A stretch of DNA of 64,000 nt from Fusarium oxysporum f. sp. lycopersici 4287 (taxonomy: Eukaryota; Ascomycota; Sordariomycetes; Hypocreales; Nectriaceae). Location of the stretch: the NCBI RefSeq assembly GCF_000149955.1, contig NC_030995.1:62001-126000 (forward strand), read 5' to 3'. This document shows positions 1 to 10,126 of this stretch, piece after piece. The notes below the pieces were generated by a model, which was not told the DNA's origin, searched no databases, and saw nothing but the letters and a program-made list of their open reading frames with translations. The stretch's first letter is position 1. Each line of letters begins with the position of its first letter. The translations under genes and the position numbers were made by a program.

Positions 1-1342
1 TCACATACGGACAATTTCCGGGAAAGTTGGGATTGAACACCGTATTGTTCAAACCGAGACATCCGTTTGGCTCTGGGTCCCAGGAGCGAGAGGCTACGCC
101 GGCATCTCCGGAAGCAACTAGAACAGTGTGTCCTTGGAGCGCGAGTTTCATGAACTCGTTGCACTGCCGTTGCTGGTAGTAGAAAGGCAAGTCCGATTCA
201 GACTTACTGTACGAGATGGAAATCACGTTCGTTGGCTTCGAAATGCCGCATTGCGTCTTGCCCGTGTAACCACCAGGTTGCGTGTCAGGATAAACGTCGT
301 CAAATGAAGGATCATTGCCCTTCTCTCCAAAGGCTTTGTAAGAACAGTATGACCCGTCAATGGCGTTGAGGAAGTTGTTGAACAGTCCTCCAGCTCCGTT
401 CACAGTGTACACCTTGTCGTCAGTTTGGTATAACGTGATGGACTGAGGGTATATAAGCGGGTAAGCGACCTGCATGTCAAGGTCGGACTCTCCATCAGCT
501 TCGGCTGGCTTGACCGGTGCAGAGCCCCCATCGATTGAAACGAGGTGAGGGTGGGTCCCCTTAGGGATGTTGGGCGCGAATTTGCCAAAGAACATATCTA
601 AATCCTCTTGGGCATAATAGTCGCCTGTCTCGAAGATTCCGAGGCTATTGGACGAATGATTCAATGTATTCTTCGGGATATTGTAAAGCTTTCGTATGCA
701 ATCGGGAGTGACAGCGTCACCGCACTTCGATGTACCAGTTGAAGGTGGACTCGTGGAATCGGGTTGAAAAATAGGCGGTTCCTGTCTCTTGACTTTTTTG
801 TTGATGTGAGGCTGCTTAGGCGCTAGAAGCATCACGCCAGGGGTGACAAAGTCGATATGTGGCCGAACAGTGCTGGGAAGATAGTATTCCTCGCATGATA
901 CTGTGGAATAATCTTGCAGGGTGTGATGGTACTTGTAATAACTGGCGTTAAGCATGCTCTCTGCTTCTACGACCGACATGTTGGCGTGCAGCCATCCCCT
1001 ATCTCGCGAAAGTGCTGAAGAACCGCCATGTCTTGATATCCACGAGCGGACCGTCTCGACCGTATCGTTAGATGGCGCAAACAGCTCAACGATATCTTGT
1101 TTGGAGTAATGCTTGCCATATCCGGGAGACGACGGGTGCGAGACGTTGTGGATGAGACTGTCCGCCTCCTCGAGGTTTGACTGCTTTAAGCCAATGCGAA
1201 GGAGAAGGCGAGCGTCCGGGTCGATCCGCTCCCCTTTAACCCACATGTCCCCATGGCTATTTCGCGTTTCATGAGCGACGCGCACCTCTTCGCCCATGCA
1301 CAAGCTCAAAAAGACAAGAAGAAATCCCACGATGTAACGCAT
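1..1342 (-). CDS. Sedolisin-type (S53) serine-carboxyl peptidase, tripeptidyl-peptidase-like, 3'-truncated by window edge
   Basis: Reading leftward from the ATG at 1342 gives about 447 uninterrupted codons that run off the window, so the C-terminal part is missing. The N-terminus (MRYIVGFLLVFLSLCMG) is a clear signal peptide, followed by a propeptide-like region and a KR dibasic site (KKVKRQE) before the catalytic domain. The catalytic Glu and Asp of the S53 family are visible four residues apart in DGESDLDMQ (about E285 and D289), and the oxyanion Asp lies in VASGDAGV. The nucleophile SGTSxS would lie beyond position 1. Known role of the family: secreted acid proteases releasing tripeptides. 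No intron is seen: the frame at position 2-4 matches the frame of the start. Confidence 0.88.
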   Translation of the reverse strand, partial: MRYIVGFLLVFLSLCMGEEVRVAHETRNSHGDMWVKGERIDPDARLLLRIGLKQSNLEEADSLIHNVSHPSSPGYGKHYSKQDIVELFAPSNDTVETVRSWISRHGGSSALSRDRGWLHANMSVVEAESMLNASYYKYHHTLQDYSTVSCEEYYLPSTVRPHIDFVTPGVMLLAPKQPHINKKVKRQEPPIFQPDSTSPPSTGTSKCGDAVTPDCIRKLYNIPKNTLNHSSNSLGIFETGDYYAQEDLDMFFGKFAPNIPKGTHPHLVSIDGGSAPVKPAEADGESDLDMQVAYPLIYPQSITLYQTDDKVYTVNGAGGLFNNFLNAIDGSYCSYKAFGEKGNDPSFDDVYPDTQPGGYTGKTQCGISKPTNVISISYSKSESDLPFYYQQRQCNEFMKLALQGHTVLVASGDAGVASRSWDPEPNGCLGLNNTVFNPNFPGNCPYV

Positions 1343-2390
1343 GTCTTGGTTCAGAATGCTTAAAAGCGATGGACCGAGCTAGTTGAGAATAGATGCAATT
1401 TCAAGGCCAGACTCACCTTTATACATCAAATCATGTGTAATATATAGATAAACTGAGGTTCTAATGGCCGATTATCCAATACTACCTTCCAGTTCGAGAA
1501 CCATTGAACTCCTTTTACGGGCGAGAAGATGATTGGACTAGCTGAAGGGAAACCCCAATGACTTATCTCAAAGGACAGGCGGAAAAGCAATGGATCGCTG
1601 AGTTTTGATAGCATGTGGTGCCGAATTGCCGAAATACGAGGTCTAACTTTAGCACATCATCGATACCAAAAGTACCTTGACCACTGATGTGCCGGCGCTT
1701 AACTCGATATCGGCCTCTAGTTCTGCGCTTTGATAATGTCATGCGAGGAAGCCAAAGGTATTGTAGTACTCTGATCTCTCGTTTTCAATTAATACGCTGT
1801 ATAAAGATGAATTTAAATCAACCCATCGAATCACGATAGTAAAATCTTTTGAACCTGTTCAAACGCCAGTAATTTTGGGATACGACAGGAAATCAAATCA
1901 TAGGCATCCTAAGTTCGGGTTGAACTCTCGAGGCACTCACAAAAGCTAAGTTAAAGGAATAGTTCGCAGCTGATGGTAAACCTGAATGATTTGTTTACTT
2001 GTCAAGCATGCTATTCTGTGTTTCAAAGATCCCGCCCGATATAGCCTCGTGTTGGTTTCCGGGCTATACTCGAGAAGGAAGCTCTTGAAAGGATAAAGGC
2101 CGAACCATGATAATAAGATAGTGTTCGTCCATTCTTTGTGCCATTCGGATTAAAAGCGTGGAGAAATTGTATACTTATGCTGATCTCTACTGTATTATTC
2201 TCCATATGTAAGGACATCCAATCAAGGGCAAAACAAGAATTAGTATTGTGCTTCTAGTGACAATGGTTGGTGCAAGGAAAACACAATTGACTCGTGAAAA
2301 GACGGTATCATCCTTCCTAAATTCCTATAGCATTACCTCCAGTCCGACTCAACAGGAAATTCCTCTCTATGACAACAAACTGTTACATAA
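1343..2390. other. Intergenic, no supported gene
   Basis: About 1 kb of moderately AT-rich DNA between the start of the sedolisin gene and the 3' end of the kinase pseudogene. Only short frames without recognisable motifs are present. The part next to 1342 presumably holds the sedolisin promoter. Confidence 0.6.
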
Positions 2391-3487
2391 TCACTCAAGG
2401 TCCCGTAGAGCCTCGACAATTTCGATTGACTTATGATCAACGATCGCAGCACCATATCGTTCGCACATCGGAAACACGCATTCTTTTTTTTTTTTTTTTT
2501 TTTTGCAAAGCGTACGGTGTAAGAATCCAACCAATACCGGCCATCGTCGCCTTTGCATACTCCTTCATAACATCATCGTCATTCGTTGAGAGAGAAGTGC
2601 CTCCGAATTTAGCCAAAGCTTCGAGATAATGATCGATTACCGCCACCTCGTTGGCTCTTCGGTCCTCCACTGATAAAGCACCTACGATAAAGTAAGACAG
2701 GTCATGGAACGGTGATCCAATGTGAAAGGTCTGCCAGTCGAGAAAACGTGGGTTGCCAGCCTTGTCGAGATATGTATTACCCGTGTGCGGATCGCCATGT
2801 ATCAGAGACATGAACTTTGGGTTCTTGGTGGCAAAGTGCTTCTTGATGGCACTCACCGTACGCTCTCGGGAAGTTTTGATGATATCAGGACACGGAGGTC
2901 GATCCGCACCATGGATCTGGTCATCCCACATATCAGTGAGAGCCATCATCATGCCCCTCATATGAAGCCGTGATCCAAGGATAATCCTCGTACGAGTACC
3001 CCCAAGTGCTAGCGTGTAGTGCTGCTAGCTGTTCGACACCAGCCTTGACCTGATCAACCGACCACACATCTTGCGGGTTTCCAAATGTATATCCGGCCTT
3101 GTTCAAGTCCTCCATCACAAGAATGCCTTGCTCATCCCTAACGCCTGCCCACCACACTTTTGTAAGAGACATGTGATTTAGCGTTGGTGCAACAAGACTG
3201 AAAAGCTTCGCTTCGTTGGTGTAAGCGGATATCAGAAGCTCTCTGAAGCCTTCTGTTGCCAGCATCGCGGGATTAAATCCTCCTTTGATGCACACATGCT
3301 TTGGTCTGTCTTCATCATCTTTATCGTTCTCATACTCTATGGTAAAGAAGAGTTTGCTGGCTGTGGCGTTCACAACACTGCGAGTTAGTTCCAGACATTT
3401 CACATTCTGTCCAAGAACCTTGCCAAGCCAATTGGCAGTGACTTGTTCAGGAACACTTGGAAGTGGATAAATGTCGGATGAATTCAT
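2391..3487 (-). pseudogene. CHK/aminoglycoside-phosphotransferase-like kinase, broken by two frame shifts
   Basis: Three segments in three frames together make one kinase-like protein. Segment 1 (3487 to about 2965) is the N-lobe. Segment 2 (about 2961 to 2505) carries the Brenner-type catalytic motif SLIHGDPHTGN and the metal-binding FLDWQ. Segment 3 (about 2483 to the TGA at 2391-2393) carries the family's usual C-terminus (VFPMCERYGAAIVDH). The first break lies at about 2960-2967 and corresponds to two missing bases or one extra. The second lies in a run of 21 T on the + strand (A in the gene) at 2484-2504, where one base fewer, or two more, would keep frame. Homologues phosphorylate small hydroxylated substrates, and the substrate here is unknown. 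A homopolymer sequencing error could explain the second break but not the first. Confidence 0.75.
2484..2504. repeat. 21-bp T homopolymer inside the kinase pseudogene
   Basis: A run of 21 T on the + strand, coding a lysine string in the sense direction. It sits where the family normally has a short non-repetitive loop, and it separates two frames of the same gene. Confidence 0.9.
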
Positions 3488-3573
3488 CTTAGAATAATCG
3501 ATAGAGAACTAGTAGTAAAAATTGGAGCTCCCAGCACTGGGATCGACTCTTCCGCCTCGCGAACGGCGCCAGC

Positions 3574-4273
3574 ATGAAGATAGTTCGAAGGGCTCTTGCG
3601 GTTTCAATGATCATCGTGTCGCTGTGGTGCTTGGTAACCGCCTTGATCTTTGGTCTGCAATGCCGTCCACTGTCTGTGGCCTGGGGCGTTGGAGAAGGCT
3701 CATGCCTTTCTACAGCCTTTCTAGGAACCACTGGACTTGCACTATCTGGTATGGATGTCACCATCAGCTGGTTCTATGCGGTATGTAAGACCTCATTTCA
3801 CGATGCCTATGTGCTCTGCATTGACTATCGGACTACGACCTGCAGTTTTTGCCTATTTATATGCTATACAGAACCCAGCTCCGCCTAAAGCTCAAGATCA
3901 TGGTGATGGTTTTACTCGGACTGGGGTGCCGTGGATATTTATCCCTTTCTATTTATCGCGGTGCAAGTCGTCTGACATTGGTTCAGGAGCTCCATCGCAA
4001 TCATCGTTCGTTTAAAATATCTTATTGATTTGAGCCGGCTATCGCTAGCCTCTGGTGGTCTCGCAACACAAGAAGCTGTTGAAACAACACTTGAAGGAAC
4101 CATCTAGTAAGTAAATTCGCCAGTAATTAAATGTATTCTGAATACTGAAAGTCTGTTTTAGTTCTATACTCGAGATCGGCATTAGCATCCTGGCCGCCTC
4201 GTTGACTGCCCTTCGGCCGCTTTTAAAGACACTTACATGCTTCAGGGCCGTTTCTTCCGACAACCCTCACTGA
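3574..4273 (+). pseudogene. PTH11-like rhodopsin-type receptor remnant, N-terminal half missing
   Basis: Four exons (3574-3780, 3846-3925, 3987-4106, 4162-4273) with good GT-AG introns of 65, 61 and 55 bp sum to 519 nt, 172 residues. The translation has the later helices of the fungal rhodopsin/PTH11 family: a FGLQCRP...W extracellular segment, LPIYMLYRTQLRLK, a LLGLG helix, the ETT motif and the terminal SILEIGISILAA...LRPL signature. The usual first three helices (with the DD pair) are absent. In-frame sequence upstream of the ATG extends only about 28 codons to a TAG. This is half the family's usual length, so I call it a remnant, although a short protein could still be made. It starts 86 bp from the start of the divergent kinase pseudogene, so both may come from one degraded block. 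Confidence 0.6.
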
Positions 4274-4943
4274 TCAAGAGCCTTCGATTCCATGAACACG
4301 TTGGGTAACGGCAGCTACACCAGGGGGATTGCTTATCGACTCGACGACAGAAACGTGTCCGACGCCGATAGCCAAGAAAACATCATACCTTCTGGACTGA
4401 TAGATAGCAGAAAGGAAAGGTAGAACGAAAATTCACCATTCTCCAGCAGAATTTCAAACGCATGGGGAGTAACATAAGGAAACTTTGTAGGAAAGCTAGG
4501 GCATGCATATTCGGATCTGGAAATTTTCCCGTGCAGTGTAAATGAACCTTGACAGTTTCTGTGTTCTGATGCTGGCTTTCTAGTCAAGAAAGAAGGAGGG
4601 TTTTTTTTTTATTAATTACTGAGGGGTTGTAGCGAAAAGGAAACCGCCAGTTCTTCCTCAAACACAACCAACACAAGTGGCAAGGATCTTTTGAGCTCTC
4701 TGGCACCAGGGTCAGTCGACCAACAAAACGTTGTACTACACTTCCCCACATGTCTGGCAGGCTGTGCCTAGAGAAAGCAAATTGGGTAATTACTCACGTT
4801 TATCAGCTATCGAAACGAGGCTAATGGTCACGATACGGACGCTGTTGAACACGGAGCAACGCAACTGGTTCTGAATGAATTCATAATAAGTTAAAAAGAA
4901 GATTGAAGCCATATATAGATTGATGCGAACTAACGAAATTGGC
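4274..4943. other. Intergenic, no supported gene
   Basis: Some 670 bp between the receptor remnant and the stop of the dioxygenase gene. Frames of up to 84 codons show no recognisable motif or codon pattern. Confidence 0.55.
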
Positions 4944-6071
4944 TTATGCAGTAATATACGGAATACCAGTCAACAAAAATCCTCGGTTGGTCAACTCGGG
5001 CGCCTTCCTCGGCCTGTTAGTGTTGTAAGGACAAGGCTCTCCATTTCTCAAGACAGGAATTCCTCCAACATGCATAGCATTAGGCCAATGCGTCGTCCCC
5101 TGCAGATTCTCAAAAGCTGCCTTCTTCCTCTTCAGATCCTCCTGCGTAGCATCCGCAGCAGGCATGTAGCACGTATAAGTGCAGAATCGCGGCTGAGTGC
5201 CCTCAGGACTAACATTGTAGTGAGGAGTGCGAGAGTCCCAGACGATAAGATCACCGGGTCCAGCGTTGACCTTTTGCCATTCGCAACCCTTGTTCTTCAA
5301 CCACTCCATACCTTCTGCTGTGAAACCATACCACTCGTGAGTCCAAGCCCAGATCTTGTTTGGCTCATCCTTGAAGTCCTTGTGAAACTCTTCACTAAGG
5401 AGATGTGCGCCCTTGCAAACGATCAAACCACCGTCCTTATCACCGTTGGGGAAGATGTTGACAAGGCCCTGAAGACAGCGAAAACCGGGGTTCTCGGGGT
5501 CTTGGTCCTGATGAGGCCAGGGCTTGTTGACCTTAACGTCTTTGCGGTTGGGGAAAGAGGTGTTGACGGCGTCGAAGGAGACGATGAGGTCTTTGGTGTC
5601 GTAGACGCGTTCGAAGGCTTCGATGACACCGGGTTCTTGGCGGATGGCCCAGGCGAAGGATTCGTGGGCGACGCCGTAGCCTGTGATCATGCCTTTTTCG
5701 GTGATGACGGGAAGGGTCTCTGTCTTAATGGTGCTGGGGTCGTCGCGCTTGAAGCCCATGCCGCCGTTGCTAAATCTTTTGTTAGTATGCTTTTTTTTCT
5801 AGTAACTGTATTGGGGGACTTACAAAGTCTCAAGGTATGAGAGCATCTCATCACCATACTTCTCAGCTCTTTCAAGAGGAATGGCACCCTTGATGACAGC
5901 GAAGCCGTCTCGGTAGAGGTCATCTCGCCAATCGCCAAAGGTAGTTCCAGGGTTAGCAAAGAGCTTGTTTGGGCCTGAAGGGTTGGCTTGGATGGGCTTG
6001 TTGGAAGTGAGCTCAGCGAACTTCAAAGCGGAGCTGGCTTGGTAACCAGCGGGCTCTGTGTTGACGACCAT
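4944..6071 (-). CDS. Phytanoyl-CoA dioxygenase (PhyH) family protein
   Basis: Two exons, 6071-5824 and 5769-4944, joined across a 54-bp intron (GTAAGT...TTTAG, branch TACTAAC-like) to give 357 residues. This is a cupin-fold Fe(II)/2-oxoglutarate dioxygenase. The iron-binding HxD is in WPHQDQD (H169, D171), the distal His in WDSRTPHYN (H266), and the 2-oxoglutarate Arg is R277, eleven residues later. No signal peptide or membrane helix is seen, so it is likely cytosolic or peroxisomal. It hydroxylates an aliphatic substrate that cannot be named from sequence; fungal paralogues act in secondary metabolism and in fatty-acid alpha-oxidation. It is divergent from the CocE-type hydrolase across a 424-bp shared promoter, which suggests co-regulation. 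Confidence 0.9.
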
Positions 6072-6495
6072 TTTGGTAGATGCAAGAGTTAAAAAAAACT
6101 AGTCAAATATGGACTGAATGAGATATGAATAGAGGTACCAATCTCAAGCTTAATTTGTTGTTATGAACTGTTTGATGATTTGGGTTTGAGTAAGTTCAAT
6201 CTCTGCTTCTTATTATTCTCCTCAACAGGTACATTTGCCTGCCACCAGAGGTGCTACAATTGATTCCGAACTGTAAGCGTCGCTTCGGCTCGGAATCCCG
6301 GCAATCTTGGCTTTGCCCCTCTGAAACTCCGATTCCGAGCCGCGCCATTTGTAGTGGGGCCGACGAGTCCACCGGCCGGTTCGCTACCTCGGAATCCACT
6401 TTGGCATCTCAAGTATCGACTATGAATAGGTTCGCAAATGCTTGTAAAATTGAAGTCACAGAATTACCAATTAAATCCTTGTCATTGCAAACATC
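6072..6495. promoter_or_regulatory. Divergent promoter with four GATTCCGA octamers
   Basis: This 424-bp spacer separates the starts of the dioxygenase and hydrolase genes. GATTCCGA or its complement TCGGAATC occurs at 6262-6269, 6290-6297, 6331-6338 and 6389-6396, two in each orientation. The inner pair is extended to an 11-bp inverted repeat (6287-6297 against 6331-6341). Spaced CGG-containing half-sites like these are typical targets of Zn2Cys6 dimers. Identity of the binding factor is unknown. Confidence 0.6.
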
Positions 6496-8265
6496 ATGCC
6501 TCTCACAAATCTTCCCTTCACAGTCCCTATTGAGCCCATCGGCACTCCTAAAGTCGGTCATGGCGGTTATGTTGGACTAAACCCACACTCAGAAGTCCTT
6601 CCAGCAGGTTGGAAACACGACAGTCCTCAAGCACGGCCTTTACCGTCACCTGTTCTCGTTGACCATGATGTAGCGTTCAAGATGCGCGATGGCGTTACGC
6701 TATACGCTGATGTGTATCGGCCACCGAACACGGATGAGCCTGTTCCTGCTATTATCTGCTGGTCACCTTTTGGAAAGAAGTTCAATGGCATTTTATCTCT
6801 AGAACTCATGGTTCCTTGGAATCTGGGCATTCCGTCACAGACCCTTTCTGGACTTGAGAAGTTTGAGGCGCCTGATCCTGCTGATTGGGTTCCGCGCGGT
6901 TACGCTGTTGTCAACATAGATTCTCGTGGATCAGGCGATAGTGAAGGAACCTTGGTCATCATGGGCACTCAAGAAGCTGAGGATGGATATGACACCATTG
7001 AGAGCATCGCCAAACTCCCTTGGTGCAACGGCTCTGTTGGTCTAGCAGGAAATTCTCATCTGGCTATCGTACAATGGTTCATCGCAGCGTTGAACCCACC
7101 TAGTCTCAAAGCAATTGCTCCATGGGAAGGCTGCGGCGACTTATACCGCGAACAATTTGCCCGTGGCGGTATCTACGCCGGTGACTTATTTGATAAGCTC
7201 ATCGTCAAGTATATGATGCAAGGCCACAGCGGAATTGAGAGTTTCCGAGAAATGTTCAAGCAGCATCCTCTTGCGAATGAGTGGTGGAACGACAAGCGCC
7301 CGGATATGAAGAAAATTAACGTCCCCACTTACATAACTGGTACATGGACCAACACAATGCACGGCATGGGCGCTATTCGAGGCTGGCTTGAGGTTGATAC
7401 TCCTCACAAGTGGCTTCGCTTTCACCCTTGGCAAGAGTGGTATGATATTTGGGGTAATGAGCAAGCGAGAACTGAGTTACTTGATTTCTTTGACTACTTC
7501 CTGAAGGGCAAGGATAACGGCTGGGATAAGGTACCAAAGGTCCGCACGGCTGTTCTGCGATTTGGTAAGAAGGAACCTCAGTCATACGAGAACATTGTCG
7601 AGGAGAACTTCCCCATCCCGAGAACAGATTACAAGAAGCTCTACTTTACGAAAGACAGAAAGCTTTCTCTCGATCAGCCAACCGAGACATCAGTGGTCAG
7701 CTACAACTCTGAAACCGATGATCAGGTCAGCTTCACACACCGCTTCGACCAAACAACAAGATTAGTCGGTCTGCCCAAGGCAGTTCTCTACATGTCCTGT
7801 CCTGACTACGACGATATGGACGTGTACGTCACCCTCGAGAAGCTCGATTCTAATGGAGAAGTCATGATGAACCTCAACATTCCATGGAAGGGTATCCCCA
7901 AACAATCTTTTGAAGAGATGGAGCCAAAAGAAAAGATAGAAGTTGTTGTCTATCGCGGTCCAATGGGTGTACTCCGAGCATCGCATCGTGAGATCGATGA
8001 GAGCAAGAGTATGCACCCGCACTGGCCGTTCCATCCTCACGAGAAAGTAGAGAAGATCAAACCTGGGGATGTTGTTAGACTTGATATTGGTATTTGGGCT
8101 ATGGGAATTGAGTATGAGGCTGGCGAGTCGATTAGAGTTGTCGTTTGTGGGAGGAATATTGGCGTGAGTAACTTTGGAAGTTTGGAGCATTTAGATAACC
8201 ATGGAAAACATGAGGTTCATGTTGGCGGGGAGCACGCTAGCCATGTTATTCTGCCATTTGTTTAG
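6496..8265 (+). CDS. CocE/NonD-type alpha/beta hydrolase (X-Pro dipeptidyl-peptidase S15-like)
   Basis: Single exon, 589 residues. The first half is an alpha/beta hydrolase: VAFKMRDGVTLYADVYRP strand region, RGYAVVNIDSRGSGDSEG, and the nucleophile elbow GLAGNSHLA with S187. The C-terminal part is the beta-sandwich (jelly-roll) domain of this family (GDVVRLDIGIWAMGIEYEAGE), and a His-rich end. No signal peptide, so probably intracellular. Members hydrolyse esters or amides of small molecules (cocaine esterase, glutaryl-7-ACA acylase) or X-Pro peptides; the substrate cannot be assigned. It converges with the aminotransferase gene, with only 20 bp between the two stops, and is divergent from the PhyH-like gene. 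Confidence 0.9.
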   Translation: MPLTNLPFTVPIEPIGTPKVGHGGYVGLNPHSEVLPAGWKHDSPQARPLPSPVLVDHDVAFKMRDGVTLYADVYRPPNTDEPVPAIICWSPFGKKFNGILSLELMVPWNLGIPSQTLSGLEKFEAPDPADWVPRGYAVVNIDSRGSGDSEGTLVIMGTQEAEDGYDTIESIAKLPWCNGSVGLAGNSHLAIVQWFIAALNPPSLKAIAPWEGCGDLYREQFARGGIYAGDLFDKLIVKYMMQGHSGIESFREMFKQHPLANEWWNDKRPDMKKINVPTYITGTWTNTMHGMGAIRGWLEVDTPHKWLRFHPWQEWYDIWGNEQARTELLDFFDYFLKGKDNGWDKVPKVRTAVLRFGKKEPQSYENIVEENFPIPRTDYKKLYFTKDRKLSLDQPTETSVVSYNSETDDQVSFTHRFDQTTRLVGLPKAVLYMSCPDYDDMDVYVTLEKLDSNGEVMMNLNIPWKGIPKQSFEEMEPKEKIEVVVYRGPMGVLRASHREIDESKSMHPHWPFHPHEKVEKIKPGDVVRLDIGIWAMGIEYEAGESIRVVVCGRNIGVSNFGSLEHLDNHGKHEVHVGGEHASHVILPFV

Positions 8266-8285
8266 GTAATCGATGTCTTCAAAGA

Positions 8286-9663
8286 CTAGAAGTCTTGAAT
8301 AGCCAACTCAATAGCTCGGAGTCCTTCGGCGACTGCTTCCACTCGCTGTCCCAAGCTCAGACGGAGATAGCCCTTGTAATCAGCAACTCCCTCCTCACTA
8401 AAACCAGCACTAGCTGGAATAACGGCGACGCCAAACTCTTGGATCAGCTTTTCTGCAAACCCAACCTCATCAATTGACTTTCCATTTGACCCAGAAAAGT
8501 GTACAAAAGCCGTTCCGCCGCCTCGCGGACGAACCCATCTGCATCGGTCCGGATTTCTTGTGACAAACTGTTCATACTGCTCGATGTTCTTTGATTGAGT
8601 TGCCAGAATCTGTGCAACGATCTTGGGAAGGACGTCGGGAGATAAGGCGAATAAAGCGATGGCGTCGTCGATGCGTGAAACGTTGAGAGTTGTGTAGTCT
8701 CGAGCTGCGATGATACGTTGTAGGATATCTTTGTGTGGTGAGATTATCCAACCAATACGAATACCCGGGAGTGAGTAGGCCTTGGATACGGATCCAGTGG
8801 AGATGGTGTTGTTGTACCCCAGCGAGATAACGGATGGCGGAGTTGGAGTGTCGTCGTGAAAAAGGGGACGGAAGACTTCATCGCCAAAGATAGTAATGTT
8901 ATGCCTCTTGGCCAAATTTCGGATCTGCTCCAGGATCTCTTGGCCGAGAACCGTTCCTGTCGGGTTGCACGGATTTCTCAACGCTGTCAGTAATCCTTAC
9001 GAGACCTTCGGCAAAGACTCACGTTAGGATAATGGCTTTAGTATTCGGCTTGATGAGTGCTTTGAGCTCTTCAATATCAGGATTCCACGATCTCTCTTCT
9101 TTCCCAACCCAGAAGTCCACCTCAGCGCCGAAATACTTGGGCAAGAGATACAAAGGGCCGTAGTTCGGGAATTGACAGATTACATGGTCGCCTTTGGTGC
9201 ATGTCGTGCTCAGCACAAGATAGTTAGCCATAATTGATCCAGGCGTGATGATCACATTGTCTTCTGTCAGTGGTGCACTTTCGGTTGAATAGATCTCTGC
9301 AAGGCGTTTACGCAGCTCGACTGATCCGAGGGACGGAGCATAAGAAAGTGGGATATCGTCATCGATCGGAGAAAGCTTGCTAGCGGAAAGATCTCGAAGG
9401 TTGTCTAGCGAGAGGGCATATGGGGCTGATCCTGCATATTGTCAGAACGTTGGACCAGAACCGGAGGAACGTCGTACCATGCAATGCGATCTTCGCTCTG
9501 GGCTATAGAAGTGATATGTTAGTTCTCGTCTTCTTTTCTTTCCTTCCTTGACTCCTTACACCATAGCTGCGAGCTACCGATTATCAGTTACGATGTGAGT
9601 CACAAATTTGGGTCGACATAACTAACCAACTTGATCAAGCTCAAACTCTGGAATATCGTGCAT
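8286..9663 (-). CDS. PLP-dependent class I/II aminotransferase (ACC-synthase-like)
   Basis: Five exons: 9663-9627, 9573-9560, 9502-9478, 9431-9023 and 8976-8286. They include microexons of 14 and 25 nt, separated by introns of 53, 57, 46 and 46 bp with good CTAAC/CTGAC branch sites. The sum is 1176 nt, 391 residues. Fold-type I signatures are present: the NPCNPTG substrate loop, FGDEVFRPLF, and the Schiff-base lysine in TGSVSKAYSLPGIRIGW (K227). The N-terminal HGSAPYALSLDNL block is typical of the fungal ACC-synthase-like/capreomycidine-type branch. No organelle signal seen. It may act with the neighbouring dioxygenase and hydrolase in a small amino-acid-derived pathway; this is inference from proximity only. 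Confidence 0.87.
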
Positions 9664-10126
9664 CGTAAACGGTTTCGGCGTGGCACAGTGAAGAACGCGT
9701 TTCAATATCAAGAGTGATTGGAAAACGAGGATTGTTTCTCTCGCAAGTCCAGTGATTATATGTGTAGAGATATACAATTGACGATGCGTCGCTGACAAAT
9801 TTCATGGCTGGTGAGTCAATCACGAAACCGAACCCACCTATCACCTCATTGAATCTCTCCGACAAATCGACATGAATGGTTAGTGCTTACCGCAAACCGA
9901 TGCAGTTACTAAAGAAATCACACGCCCTTTGTGTCACTAACAGCCCCCACATGTGGGTGAGATGTGTTTGGGACACGACGGTGACTGAATCGGACATCAA
10001 GGTCAGTGGCGCTGTGTCAAGACTAGCATATAACCCACCGCTCATTACACTCCTTTACAGATCAAAACCAATCTTGGACACACTCAACTCAGCTCAAACA
10101 AAGCAATTCCTCTACCGCACTCCGCA
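9664..10126. other. Upstream region of aminotransferase and of the small-gene copy A
   Basis: Divergent spacer. The right part (about 9930-10126) is similar to 11080-11271 in front of copy B: both contain CACTAA, a GTCAAGACT/GTGAAGACT-like block followed by ATATAA, and a CAACGCAATGGATA-like start context. The left part overlaps a motif-free 74-codon frame that I do not call. Confidence 0.5.

Noticed and set aside
4920..5840. 306-codon plus-strand frame
   Set aside because: Lies antisense over the well-supported PhyH gene; no motifs, composition mirrors the real gene.
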